Source: Actinomycetota bacterium (GTDB lineage Bacteria; Actinomycetota; Thermoleophilia; UBA2241). From it: a DNA stretch of 6,207 nt. The notes beneath the pieces were generated by a model, which did not search any database, was not told the DNA's origin, and was given only the letters and a program-made list of their open reading frames with translations. The translations under genes were made by a program, and so were the position numbers. Position 1 is the stretch's first letter, and each line of letters opens with the position of its first letter. Shown here in pieces: positions 1 through 4,310 of this stretch. Location of the stretch: contig PMKX01000191.1 of NCBI GenBank assembly GCA_003158705.1, positions 1 to 6,207 of the forward strand. Direction: 5' to 3'.

Positions 1-690
1 TTCACCGACGTGCACATCGAGCTGAGCACGCGGCCGCCCAAGGCGATCGGCTCGGACGAGATGTGGGAGCTCGCCGAGGGCACGCTCGCCGCGGTGCTCT
101 CCGACGAGAAGATCGACTACCAGCTCAACCCGGGTGACGGTGCCTTCTACGGTCCCAAGATCGATTTCCACATCCGCGACGTGATGGGCCGCACCTGGCA
201 GTGCGGCACCATACAGGTCGACTTCGCCATGCCTGAGCGGCTCGACATCACCTATACGGGGGCCGACAACGAGGAGCATCGGCCGGTGATGATCCACCGC
301 GCGCTCCTGGGCTCCATCGAGCGCTTCCTGGGCATCCTGCTGGAGCACTACGGCGGCAATCTGCCCACATGGCTGGCGCCGGTGCAGGCGCTGGTGCTGC
401 CCGTCGCCGACAGGCACGCGCCGTACGCCCACCAGGTGGCGGCCGCCTTGCGCGCCTCTCAGGGCGAGGTGACCCTGCGCGCCGAGGTCGACGACCGCTC
501 CGAGAGCGTGAGCAAGCGCATCCGCGACGGTCAGCTGCAGAAGGTGCCCTACCTGTTGGTCGTGGGCGACCGTGAGGCCGAAGCGGGTGCCGTCAGCGTG
601 CGTGAGCGCGGTGAGGAGAAAGGCTCGCAGCCGCTGGCCGAGCTGGCGACTGCCATCGCCGACGAAGTGCGCCAGCGGCGGCTGCCGTAG
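1..690 (+). CDS. thrS: Threonyl-tRNA synthetase, C-terminal part (5' end outside window)
   Basis: Cytoplasmic class II synthetase that charges tRNA-Thr with threonine. The frame is open from base 1, so the visible 229 residues are the C-terminal third of a protein usually near 640-660 residues; the TGS and editing domains and the start of the catalytic core lie upstream. Visible landmarks are the core segment GDGAFYGPKIDFHIRD, then WQCGTIQVDF, then class II motif 3 in HRALLGSIERF. The His at 295-297 in the MIHR context corresponds to the third zinc ligand of the E. coli enzyme (His511). After LPTWLAPVQ comes the anticodon-binding domain, with the typical VSKRIRDGQLQKVPYLLVVGD segment split around residues 167-190. 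The stop codon is TAG at 688-690. A small membrane-protein gene starts 7 bases later. Identification is secure. Confidence 0.97.
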   Translation, partial: FTDVHIELSTRPPKAIGSDEMWELAEGTLAAVLSDEKIDYQLNPGDGAFYGPKIDFHIRDVMGRTWQCGTIQVDFAMPERLDITYTGADNEEHRPVMIHRALLGSIERFLGILLEHYGGNLPTWLAPVQALVLPVADRHAPYAHQVAAALRASQGEVTLRAEVDDRSESVSKRIRDGQLQKVPYLLVVGDREAEAGAVSVRERGEEKGSQPLAELATAIADEVRQRRLP

Positions 691-697
691 GGCGGCA

Positions 698-1033
698 ATG
701 ACGTCCTTGCAGCGCAAGCAGCTGCTCTCCGGCGGCCATCTGCTAGCGTGGGTGGCCGCGCTTGCCCTGGGTATCGGGTGGGTGCTCCTGCTGCGCGCGC
801 TGCGCGGCGATCTCGCTCCGATGACTGCGCTGATCATCGCGCTGACCGGCATCTTCGGCTTCGGCCTCGGCTTGCTCATCGCGACCGGCTGGCTGGTGCG
901 GGTCATGCGGCTGCTCGGGAATCCGACCAGGGCGATGTCGTCGCGCGTCGACGAGCTGCCTGCGGCAAGGGCGTTCGGCATCTTCGTGATGCTCTTCTGC
1001 CTGCCGTCGATGTTCGTCTACTTCATCGGCTGA
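698..1033 (+). CDS. Small membrane protein with three predicted TM segments, function unknown
   Basis: I do not recognise this 111-residue protein. It has three hydrophobic segments, at about residues 15-35, 42-67 and 92-111. A short basic loop lies between the first two, and a longer polar stretch (residues 68-91, containing RVMRLLGNPTRAMSSRVDEL) lies between the second and third. The protein ends almost directly after the last segment. The frame stays open upstream to 572, but that part would overlap the thrS anticodon-binding domain and is not hydrophobic, so I take ATG 698, just 7 bases after the thrS stop. No strong Shine-Dalgarno sequence precedes it (only GGGCGG), which suggests translational coupling to thrS. 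Its codon bias towards G/C matches its neighbours. That it is coding is likely; its role is unknown. Confidence 0.75.
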   Translation: MTSLQRKQLLSGGHLLAWVAALALGIGWVLLLRALRGDLAPMTALIIALTGIFGFGLGLLIATGWLVRVMRLLGNPTRAMSSRVDELPAARAFGIFVMLFCLPSMFVYFIG

Positions 1034-1057
1034 GATCGGCCTGACCGTCGTGATGAG

Positions 1058-1063
1058 AAGGAG
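1058..1063 (+). promoter_or_regulatory. Shine-Dalgarno AAGGAG that decides the cupin start
   Basis: AAGGAG abuts ATG 1064 with no spacer but lies 9 bases before the in-frame ATG at 1073. The spacing argues that translation starts at 1073, not 1064. Confidence 0.75.
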
Positions 1064-1072
1064 ATGGCGCTG

Positions 1073-1462
1073 ATGTCCGACCGTACCGTGCTGGCCAGCG
1101 AGGAGCAGTATCCGTGGGAGCTCGATCCCTGGGACGAAGATCGCCCCGCCCGGATCCGCGTGCGGACTCTGATCTCGGGCGACAGGACGCCTTCTAGCGG
1201 CGTCTCCATGGGTGTGTACGAGCTGCCGCCGGGCGCCCAGCTCGACCCGCATCATCATCACCCCCAGGAGGTCTACTACGTCACCGCCGGCGAGGCCGAG
1301 GTGTTCGCCGACGGCGAGTGGAAGCCGCTGCGTCGCGGCGACGTCGTCTACTTCCCGAGTGACGCGGTCCACGGCACTCGGAACCGCGGCCACGTGACCT
1401 GCGCCATCGCCTTTGTCTTCCCGACCGACACCTACGACGAGATCGAGTACTTCCATGATTGA
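1073..1462 (+). CDS. Single-domain cupin protein, probably metal-binding
   Basis: A 129-residue soluble protein made of one conserved beta-barrel cupin. Cupin motif 1, G(X)5HXH(X)3E(X)6G, is matched exactly: G54, H60, H62, E66 and G73, inside an HHHH run. Motif 2 is matched by G89, P95, H100 and N104, with Asp in place of the usual Gly after PX. The three His and one Glu form the standard divalent-metal site, so the fold and a bound metal (Fe, Mn, Ni or Zn) are well supported. The substrate cannot be told: such proteins include dioxygenases, isomerases and sensory barrels. ATG 1073 is preferred to ATG 1064 because AAGGAG then has a 9-base spacer. It lies 39 bases after the membrane-protein gene and 55 before the Nudix gene, probably in the same transcript as thrS. 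Confidence 0.9.
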   Translation: MSDRTVLASEEQYPWELDPWDEDRPARIRVRTLISGDRTPSSGVSMGVYELPPGAQLDPHHHHPQEVYYVTAGEAEVFADGEWKPLRRGDVVYFPSDAVHGTRNRGHVTCAIAFVFPTDTYDEIEYFHD

Positions 1463-1517
1463 GGCGCACGCGCAGACTCGGCCAGCTGAGACTACCGGCT
1501 AGCGGCGAGGCGAGTCG

Positions 1518-2057
1518 ATGCCTGGCAAAGTCAGTGCCGGCTTGCTGATGTACCGCTGGGCCGAGGAGCCCGACGGGTCGCGTCACCTCCAGGTGCTGCT
1601 CGTGCACCCCGGTGGCCCGTATTTCGCCAGGAAGGATGCCGGCGCGTGGGGCATCCCCAAGGGCGAGGTGGAGCCCGACGAGCGGGCGGCGGGAGTCGAC
1701 CTGCTCGAGGTCGCTCTGCGCGAGGTTCGCGAGGAGACGGGGCTGAAGCCGCCGGGGCCGTTTCAGCCACTCGGCGGCGTCAAAGCGCACCATCACAAGA
1801 TCATTTACGCGTGGGCCGCAGAGCACGATTGCGATCCTGCGGCCATCGTCAGCAACACGTTCCCGCTGGAGTGGCCGCCGCGCTCGGGCAAGACGGTGGC
1901 ATTCCCCGAAGTGGACCGAGCCGCCTTCTTCGAGCTTCCGGCGGCCCGCGAAGCCATTGTGCTGGCGCAGCGCCGCTTCGTGGACGAGCTGGAGGCGGTC
2001 GTCGGTACCCACGGCATCGTGTACAGAGACGCGGCGGTAGACACGCCGGCCGACTAG
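1518..2057 (+). CDS. Nudix hydrolase, COG4119-like
   Basis: A 179-residue putative pyrophosphohydrolase of the type that cleaves a nucleoside diphosphate linked to another moiety; its substrate is unknown. The N-terminus (SAGLLMYR, then VLLVHPGGPYFARKD and WGIPKGE) and the later segments SNTFPLEWPPRSGK and FPEVDRAAFF resemble the COG4119 group of predicted NTP pyrophosphohydrolases, as I remember it. The Nudix box runs from G49 to L76 and ends in REVREETGL with the catalytic metal-binding glutamates E69, E72 and E73. Between E55 and REVREETGL there are 12 residues (R56-L67) where the consensus GX5EX7REUXEEXGU has 7, so there seems to be a five-residue insertion. GAGG at 1507-1510 sits 7 bases before ATG 1518. 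No transmembrane or signal segment is visible. It is the last gene before the infC promoter. Confidence 0.92.
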   Translation: MPGKVSAGLLMYRWAEEPDGSRHLQVLLVHPGGPYFARKDAGAWGIPKGEVEPDERAAGVDLLEVALREVREETGLKPPGPFQPLGGVKAHHHKIIYAWAAEHDCDPAAIVSNTFPLEWPPRSGKTVAFPEVDRAAFFELPAAREAIVLAQRRFVDELEAVVGTHGIVYRDAAVDTPAD

Positions 2058-2084
2058 CCACTGCGCCACGCGCACGCCGCCGTG

Positions 2085-2113
2085 TCGACGGCGCTTGCCA
2101 TCTCGTGTATACT
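2085..2113 (+). promoter_or_regulatory. Predicted sigma-70-type promoter for the infC operon
   Basis: TATACT at 2108-2113 matches the -10 consensus at five of six positions, and TCGACG at 2085-2090 matches TTGACA at four of six. The spacer is exactly 17 bases. This predicts transcription starting near 2119-2121, giving a leader of about 105 bases before infC. The -35 lies inside a short hairpin-forming sequence (CGCCGT / ACGGCG, 2078-2093), which might reduce read-through from the Nudix gene but has no T tract. The location in the only real gap of the cluster supports the call; no transcription data are available. Confidence 0.6.
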
Positions 2114-2125
2114 CCGCGGCGCGAT

Positions 2126-2209
2126 ATGAGCAGAAGCCTCAGCTTCTCACCCTGCACCACGGTGGTCGACAGGGTTTGCATACGGAAGGAGACTCAAGGG
2201 CTCGCTTAG
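2126..2209 (+). CDS. Possible 27-codon leader ORF (uORF) upstream of infC
   Basis: ATG 2126 opens a 27-codon frame ending at TAG 2207-2209, in the same frame as infC and 15 bases before its ATG. It has no Shine-Dalgarno sequence, but the predicted transcription start is only about 5-7 bases upstream, so it could be read in near-leaderless fashion. The peptide starts MSRSLSFSPC (four Ser in the first eight residues) and ends KETQGLA. It spans both upstream hairpins, and its stop codon lies in the loop of the terminator-like hairpin. This placement suggests regulation by translation, but a frame this short can arise by chance, and I cannot show that it is translated. Confidence 0.35.
   Translation: MSRSLSFSPCTTVVDRVCIRKETQGLA
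2132..2147 (+). promoter_or_regulatory. infC leader hairpin 1
   Basis: AGAAGC at 2132-2137 and GCTTCT at 2142-2147 are perfect reverse complements separated by a CTCA tetraloop. The hairpin is near the predicted 5' end of the transcript and is not followed by a T tract, so it is not a terminator by itself. It may shield the 5' end or be part of a protein-binding leader fold. Confidence 0.55.
2149..2175 (+). promoter_or_regulatory. infC leader hairpin 2
   Basis: ACCCTG (2149-2154) pairs with CAGGGT (2170-2175). Inside it, ACCA (2156-2159) pairs with TGGT (2163-2166) around a CGG triloop, leaving an asymmetric 1x3 internal loop. A two-tier stem with an asymmetric internal loop resembles protein-recognition elements in ribosomal-protein leaders, but I have no direct evidence for a ligand. 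Confidence 0.55.
2184..2191 (+). promoter_or_regulatory. Strong Shine-Dalgarno GGAAGGAG, separated from the infC start by a hairpin
   Basis: GGAAGGAG is the best ribosome-binding sequence in the leader but ends 33 bases before ATG 2225, far beyond normal spacing. If the hairpin at 2196-2219 folds, the unpaired distance becomes 4 bases (2192-2195) plus 5 (2220-2224), which is a normal 9-base spacing. This suggests a folded initiation region. Alternatively it only serves reinitiation after the leader ORF. Confidence 0.5.
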
Positions 2210-2222
2210 GCGACCCCTTTTT
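2196..2222 (+). terminator. Terminator-like hairpin (putative attenuator) just before infC
   Basis: AAGGG (2196-2200) pairs with CCCTT (2215-2219), and TCGC (2202-2205) with GCGA (2210-2213). There is one C-C mismatch and a TTAG loop (2206-2209). A run of five T, 2218-2222, completes the picture of a rho-independent terminator, and the infC ATG begins two bases later. A terminator between the promoter and the first gene of an operon points to attenuation; the same fold could also bring the distant Shine-Dalgarno sequence near the start codon. The stem is modest (9 bp with a mismatch), so its efficiency is uncertain. Confidence 0.6.
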
Positions 2223-2224
2223 GC

Positions 2225-2779
2225 ATGGGAAGACCGTTCTCACCAAGAGATAGAGACAGGAACCGGATAGCTGAGCCTCGCATCCGGATCAACGACGGCA
2301 TCATCACCGACCAGGTGCGCCTGATCGATGAGAACGGCCAGCAGGCGGGCATCAAGCCGCTGCGCGTGGCTCTCGACTACGCCGCCGAGCACAATCTCGA
2401 CTTGGTCGAGGTCGCCGCGCAGGCCTCGCCGCCGGTCTGCCGGGTCATGAACTTCAGCAAGTACCGCTACGAGCTCGAGCTCAAGGCAAAGCAGGCGCGT
2501 CGCCATCAGAGCACGATCAACATCAAGGAGATCAAGTTCCGGCCCAAGATCGACGCGCACGACTACGAGACTAAGAAGGGCCATGTGCTGCGCTTCCTGC
2601 AGCACAAGGACAAGGTGAAGGTGACCATCATGTTCCGCGGCCGTGAGCTGGTGCACCCGGAGCGGGGAGAGCAGCTGCTCATGCGTCTGGCCGAGGAGCT
2701 CAAGGAGTTCGGCATCATCGAGTCGATGCCCAACCTGGACGGCCGCAACATGATCATGATGATGGCGCCCGTCAAGTGA
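2225..2779 (+). CDS. infC: Translation initiation factor IF-3
   Basis: A 184-residue factor that binds the 30S subunit, keeps it apart from 50S and checks the start codon and initiator tRNA. The N-domain holds EPRIRINDGII and VRLID, followed by NLDLVEVAAQASPPVCRVM (about residues 58-76). The basic linker helix YRYELELKAKQARRHQ leads to the C-domain with INIKEIKFRPKID, DYETK and VTIMFRGRE, ending in MIMMMAPVK. Its length is normal for the family. ATG 2225 is the only standard start after the in-frame TAG at 2207. The next AUG-like codons would remove part of the basic N-terminus, so I keep 2225 although no Shine-Dalgarno sequence lies at normal distance. The first 15 codons use AGA three times, AGG and ATA, which is unlike the rest of the window. 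It is the first structural gene of the operon, 16 bases before rpmI. Confidence 0.96.
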   Translation: MGRPFSPRDRDRNRIAEPRIRINDGIITDQVRLIDENGQQAGIKPLRVALDYAAEHNLDLVEVAAQASPPVCRVMNFSKYRYELELKAKQARRHQSTINIKEIKFRPKIDAHDYETKKGHVLRFLQHKDKVKVTIMFRGRELVHPERGEQLLMRLAEELKEFGIIESMPNLDGRNMIMMMAPVK

Positions 2780-2781
2780 CC

Positions 2782-2786
2782 GGAGG
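2782..2786 (+). promoter_or_regulatory. Shine-Dalgarno GGAGG that decides the rpmI start
   Basis: GGAGG lies 9 bases before ATG 2796 but only 3 before the in-frame GTG 2790. L35 proteins normally begin with MPK, which also supports 2796. Confidence 0.8.
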
Positions 2787-2795
2787 CTGGTGCGT

Positions 2796-2993
2796 ATGCC
2801 CAAGACCAAGACTCACAGCGCGTCCAAGAAGCGCTTCCGACTTACCGGAAGCGGCAAACTGGTGCGGCGCCGGGCGTTCAGCAGCCACCTGATGGAGCAC
2901 AAGAGTTCCAAGCGCAAGCGGGGATTTCGCAAGAACACGGGCGTCGCACAGGCCGATGCCAAGGGCGTCCGCAGGCTTTTAGGGCGCCGCTAG
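2796..2993 (+). CDS. rpmI: 50S ribosomal protein L35
   Basis: A 65-residue, very basic protein of the large ribosomal subunit. It begins MPKTKTHSASKKRFRLTGSG, the family hallmark, continues with KLVRRRAFSSHLMEHKSSKRKR, and ends in a run of Arg-rich residues. The length is typical for L35 (about 64-66). ATG 2796 is chosen over GTG 2790 because of the GGAGG spacing and the MPK start. It sits between infC and rplT, the usual order, and a strong hairpin follows its stop codon. Confidence 0.96.
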   Translation: MPKTKTHSASKKRFRLTGSGKLVRRRAFSSHLMEHKSSKRKRGFRKNTGVAQADAKGVRRLLGRR

Positions 2994-3004
2994 GCCGCAA
3001 GCGG

Positions 3005-3041
3005 CGGCGGCCGCGCCGGAGCAACGGGCGCGCGGCCGCCG
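3005..3041 (+). promoter_or_regulatory. 12-bp GC-only hairpin between rpmI and rplT
   Basis: CGGCGGCCGCGC (3005-3016) is the exact reverse complement of GCGCGGCCGCCG (3030-3041), enclosing a 13-base loop. No T tract follows, so it is not a classical intrinsic terminator. It ends 6 bases before the rplT Shine-Dalgarno AAGGAG (3048-3053). It may be an RNA-processing or mRNA-stability element, or an L20-responsive structure controlling L35/L20 balance. A smaller competing stem, GCCGC / GCGGC, occupies 2994-3005. Confidence 0.65.
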
Positions 3042-3061
3042 AGTAGCAAGGAGTACGGAAC

Positions 3062-3424
3062 ATGCCTCGGGTCAAACGTAGCATCCATGCACACAAGAAG
3101 CGTCGCAAGGTCCTAGAGCAGGCCAAGGGCTACCGCGCCACTAAGCACAGTACCTATACGCGCGCCAAAGAGCAGGTGCAGCGTAGTCTCAACTACGCGT
3201 ACCGTGACCGGCGCGCCCGCAAGCGCGACTTTCGCCGGCTGTGGATCGTGCGCATCAACGCCGGCGCCCGCGAGAACGGCCTTTCCTACAACCAGTTCAT
3301 GCATGGCCTGCACCTGGCCCAGATCGAGCTCGACCGCAAGATCCTCGCCGAGCTGGCCGTTAACGATCCCGTCTTCTTCACGTCACTCGCTGAGAAGGCG
3401 CGGGCGGCGTTGGCCGCTGCCTAG
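3062..3424 (+). CDS. rplT: 50S ribosomal protein L20
   Basis: A 120-residue large-subunit protein that binds 23S rRNA early in assembly; in Bacillus and E. coli it also represses its own operon. The N-terminal half is the long basic extension ([18 protein letters not shown], then [19 protein letters not shown]). The globular part has [39 protein letters not shown] and the closing [13 protein letters not shown]. The length fits the family. ATG 3062 follows AAGGAG (3048-3053) by 8 bases. It lies 68 bases after rpmI because of the intervening hairpin. Identification is secure; autoregulation in this organism is only inferred from the leader structures. Confidence 0.97.
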   Translation: MPRVKRSIHAHKKRRKVLEQAKGYRATKHSTYTRAKEQVQRSLNYAYRDRRARKRDFRRLWIVRINAGARENGLSYNQFMHGLHLAQIELDRKILAELAVNDPVFFTSLAEKARAALAAA

Positions 3425-3464
3425 GCCGGGTGCGAGGCGATCGCTTGGGGTTTTAGGCACCCCC

Positions 3465-4274
3465 ATCTCGAGTGTCCAGAACGCGCTCGTCAAGCGAGCG
3501 GCGTCGTTGCGCTTGCGCAAGTTCCGCGAGCGTGAGGGCGCCTTTCTCGTAGAGGGAGCCGACCTGGTCGCCGCCGGGCTGGTCGCCGGGCGGCGACCGC
3601 AGGCGGTCTTCGTGCTCGATGGCAGCGCCGAGGCGGCGGCCGCTGCCGCCGACCCCGCCATGGCCGACCTGCCTCTGCTCGCCGTCAACGAGCGCGTCGC
3701 CACGCGCATCTCCACGCTTGAGACGCCGGCCCACGTGATGGCCATGTTCCCGCTGCCGCAGGCACCGGAGCTGGCGCGGCTGCGGTCGGCGCGGCTGCTG
3801 GCCGTTTACGCCGACCGCATCGCCGACCCCGGCAATCTGGGCACACTCATGAGGGCGGCGGCCGGCTTCGGCGCCACCGCCCTCATCACTTCACCCGACT
3901 CCGTCGATGCGTTCTCGCCCAAGGTGGTGCGGGGCAGCATGGGTGCCTTGTTCGCGCTGCCGGTCTACACGGAGCGGGCCCTCGGCGACGTCGTGGACGA
4001 GTTGGGGGGGCCGCTCGTCTACGGCTTGGCCGCCCACGGTGGTACCGACTTGCACTCAGCTGCTCTGCGGCGACCTGCGGTCCTCTGCGTCGGCGCCGAG
4101 CGCGCCGGGCTTTCCGAGCAGGCCAGCCGCTTGGTCGGCGAGATGCTGACCATCCCGCTGGCGTCACCGGCCGCGTCCGCGGTAGAGTCCCTGAACGCGG
4201 GTGTGGCGGGCGCCATCGCGCTGTACGAGTTCGCCCGCCGCGGCGATCCCCAGCAGGGAAAGGGCAGGCCGTGA
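3465..4274 (+). CDS. SpoU/TrmH-family rRNA 2'-O-methyltransferase (start uncertain)
   Basis: SPOUT-fold enzyme expected to transfer a methyl group from S-adenosylmethionine to a ribose 2'-OH in rRNA. The N-terminal substrate-binding part begins ISSVQNALVKRA and contains FLVEG (residues 27-31). The three SpoU motifs are present: DPGNLGTLMR with N124 and R130, VGAERAGLS from about 209, and IPLASP...SLN with S242 and N244. From 3465 the protein is 269 residues, normal for the group. No ATG, GTG or TTG occurs in frame between the rplT stop and ISSVQN; the first TTG codons, 3507 and 3513, would remove conserved sequence. ATC 3465 is therefore shown as the putative start, with CTG 3417 inside rplT or TTG 3507 as alternatives. 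A related enzyme near pheST in Bacillus (YsgA/RlmP) methylates the 23S A-loop, but orthology is not shown here. Confidence 0.88.
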   Translation: MSSVQNALVKRAASLRLRKFREREGAFLVEGADLVAAGLVAGRRPQAVFVLDGSAEAAAAAADPAMADLPLLAVNERVATRISTLETPAHVMAMFPLPQAPELARLRSARLLAVYADRIADPGNLGTLMRAAAGFGATALITSPDSVDAFSPKVVRGSMGALFALPVYTERALGDVVDELGGPLVYGLAAHGGTDLHSAALRRPAVLCVGAERAGLSEQASRLVGEMLTIPLASPAASAVESLNAGVAGAIALYEFARRGDPQQGKGRP

Positions 4275-4310
4275 GGCACCGCCGACAATCACAGGCTACC
4301 GGGAGCAGGC

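Noticed and set aside
572..697. 42-codon N-terminal extension of the membrane protein
   Set aside because: It overlaps the thrS anticodon-binding domain in another frame and reads as Arg/Ser-rich shadow sequence. ATG 698 just after thrS is a better start.
743..1456. Long open frame on the - strand (237 codons)
   Set aside because: It lies opposite the membrane-protein and cupin genes, both of which have clear features, and its His/Arg/Asp-rich translation shows no recognisable domain. It is an expected shadow in GC-rich DNA.
1281..2075. Long open frame on the - strand (264 codons)
   Set aside because: It is antisense to the cupin and Nudix genes, is Arg-rich and low in complexity, and has no motif.
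2078..2093. Hairpin CGCCGT / ACGGCG after the Nudix gene as a terminator
   Set aside because: The stem has only 6 bp and no T tract follows, and it overlaps the predicted -35. It is too weak to call as a terminator.
2095..2100. TTGCCA as the -35 of the infC promoter
   Set aside because: It lies only 7 bases from the TATACT box. TCGACG at 2085-2090 gives the proper 17-base spacer.
3204..3464. Extended N-terminus of the methyltransferase from GTG 3204
   Set aside because: It would overlap most of the second half of rplT, and the sequence before ISSVQN resembles no part of the SpoU family.
3428..3464. GGGTGC / GCACCC inverted repeat after rplT as a terminator
   Set aside because: The stem is 6 bp with a 23-base loop and is followed by CCC rather than T. 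The operon appears to continue into the methyltransferase gene.
4004..4010. Run of seven G in the methyltransferase gene as a possible frameshift site
   Set aside because: The reading frame and conserved motifs continue unbroken on both sides, so there is no sign of slippage or assembly error here.
4275..4310. T-box or Phe leader-peptide attenuator before pheS
   Set aside because: The gap is only 36 bases, with no T-box motif, Phe codon run or terminator hairpin.
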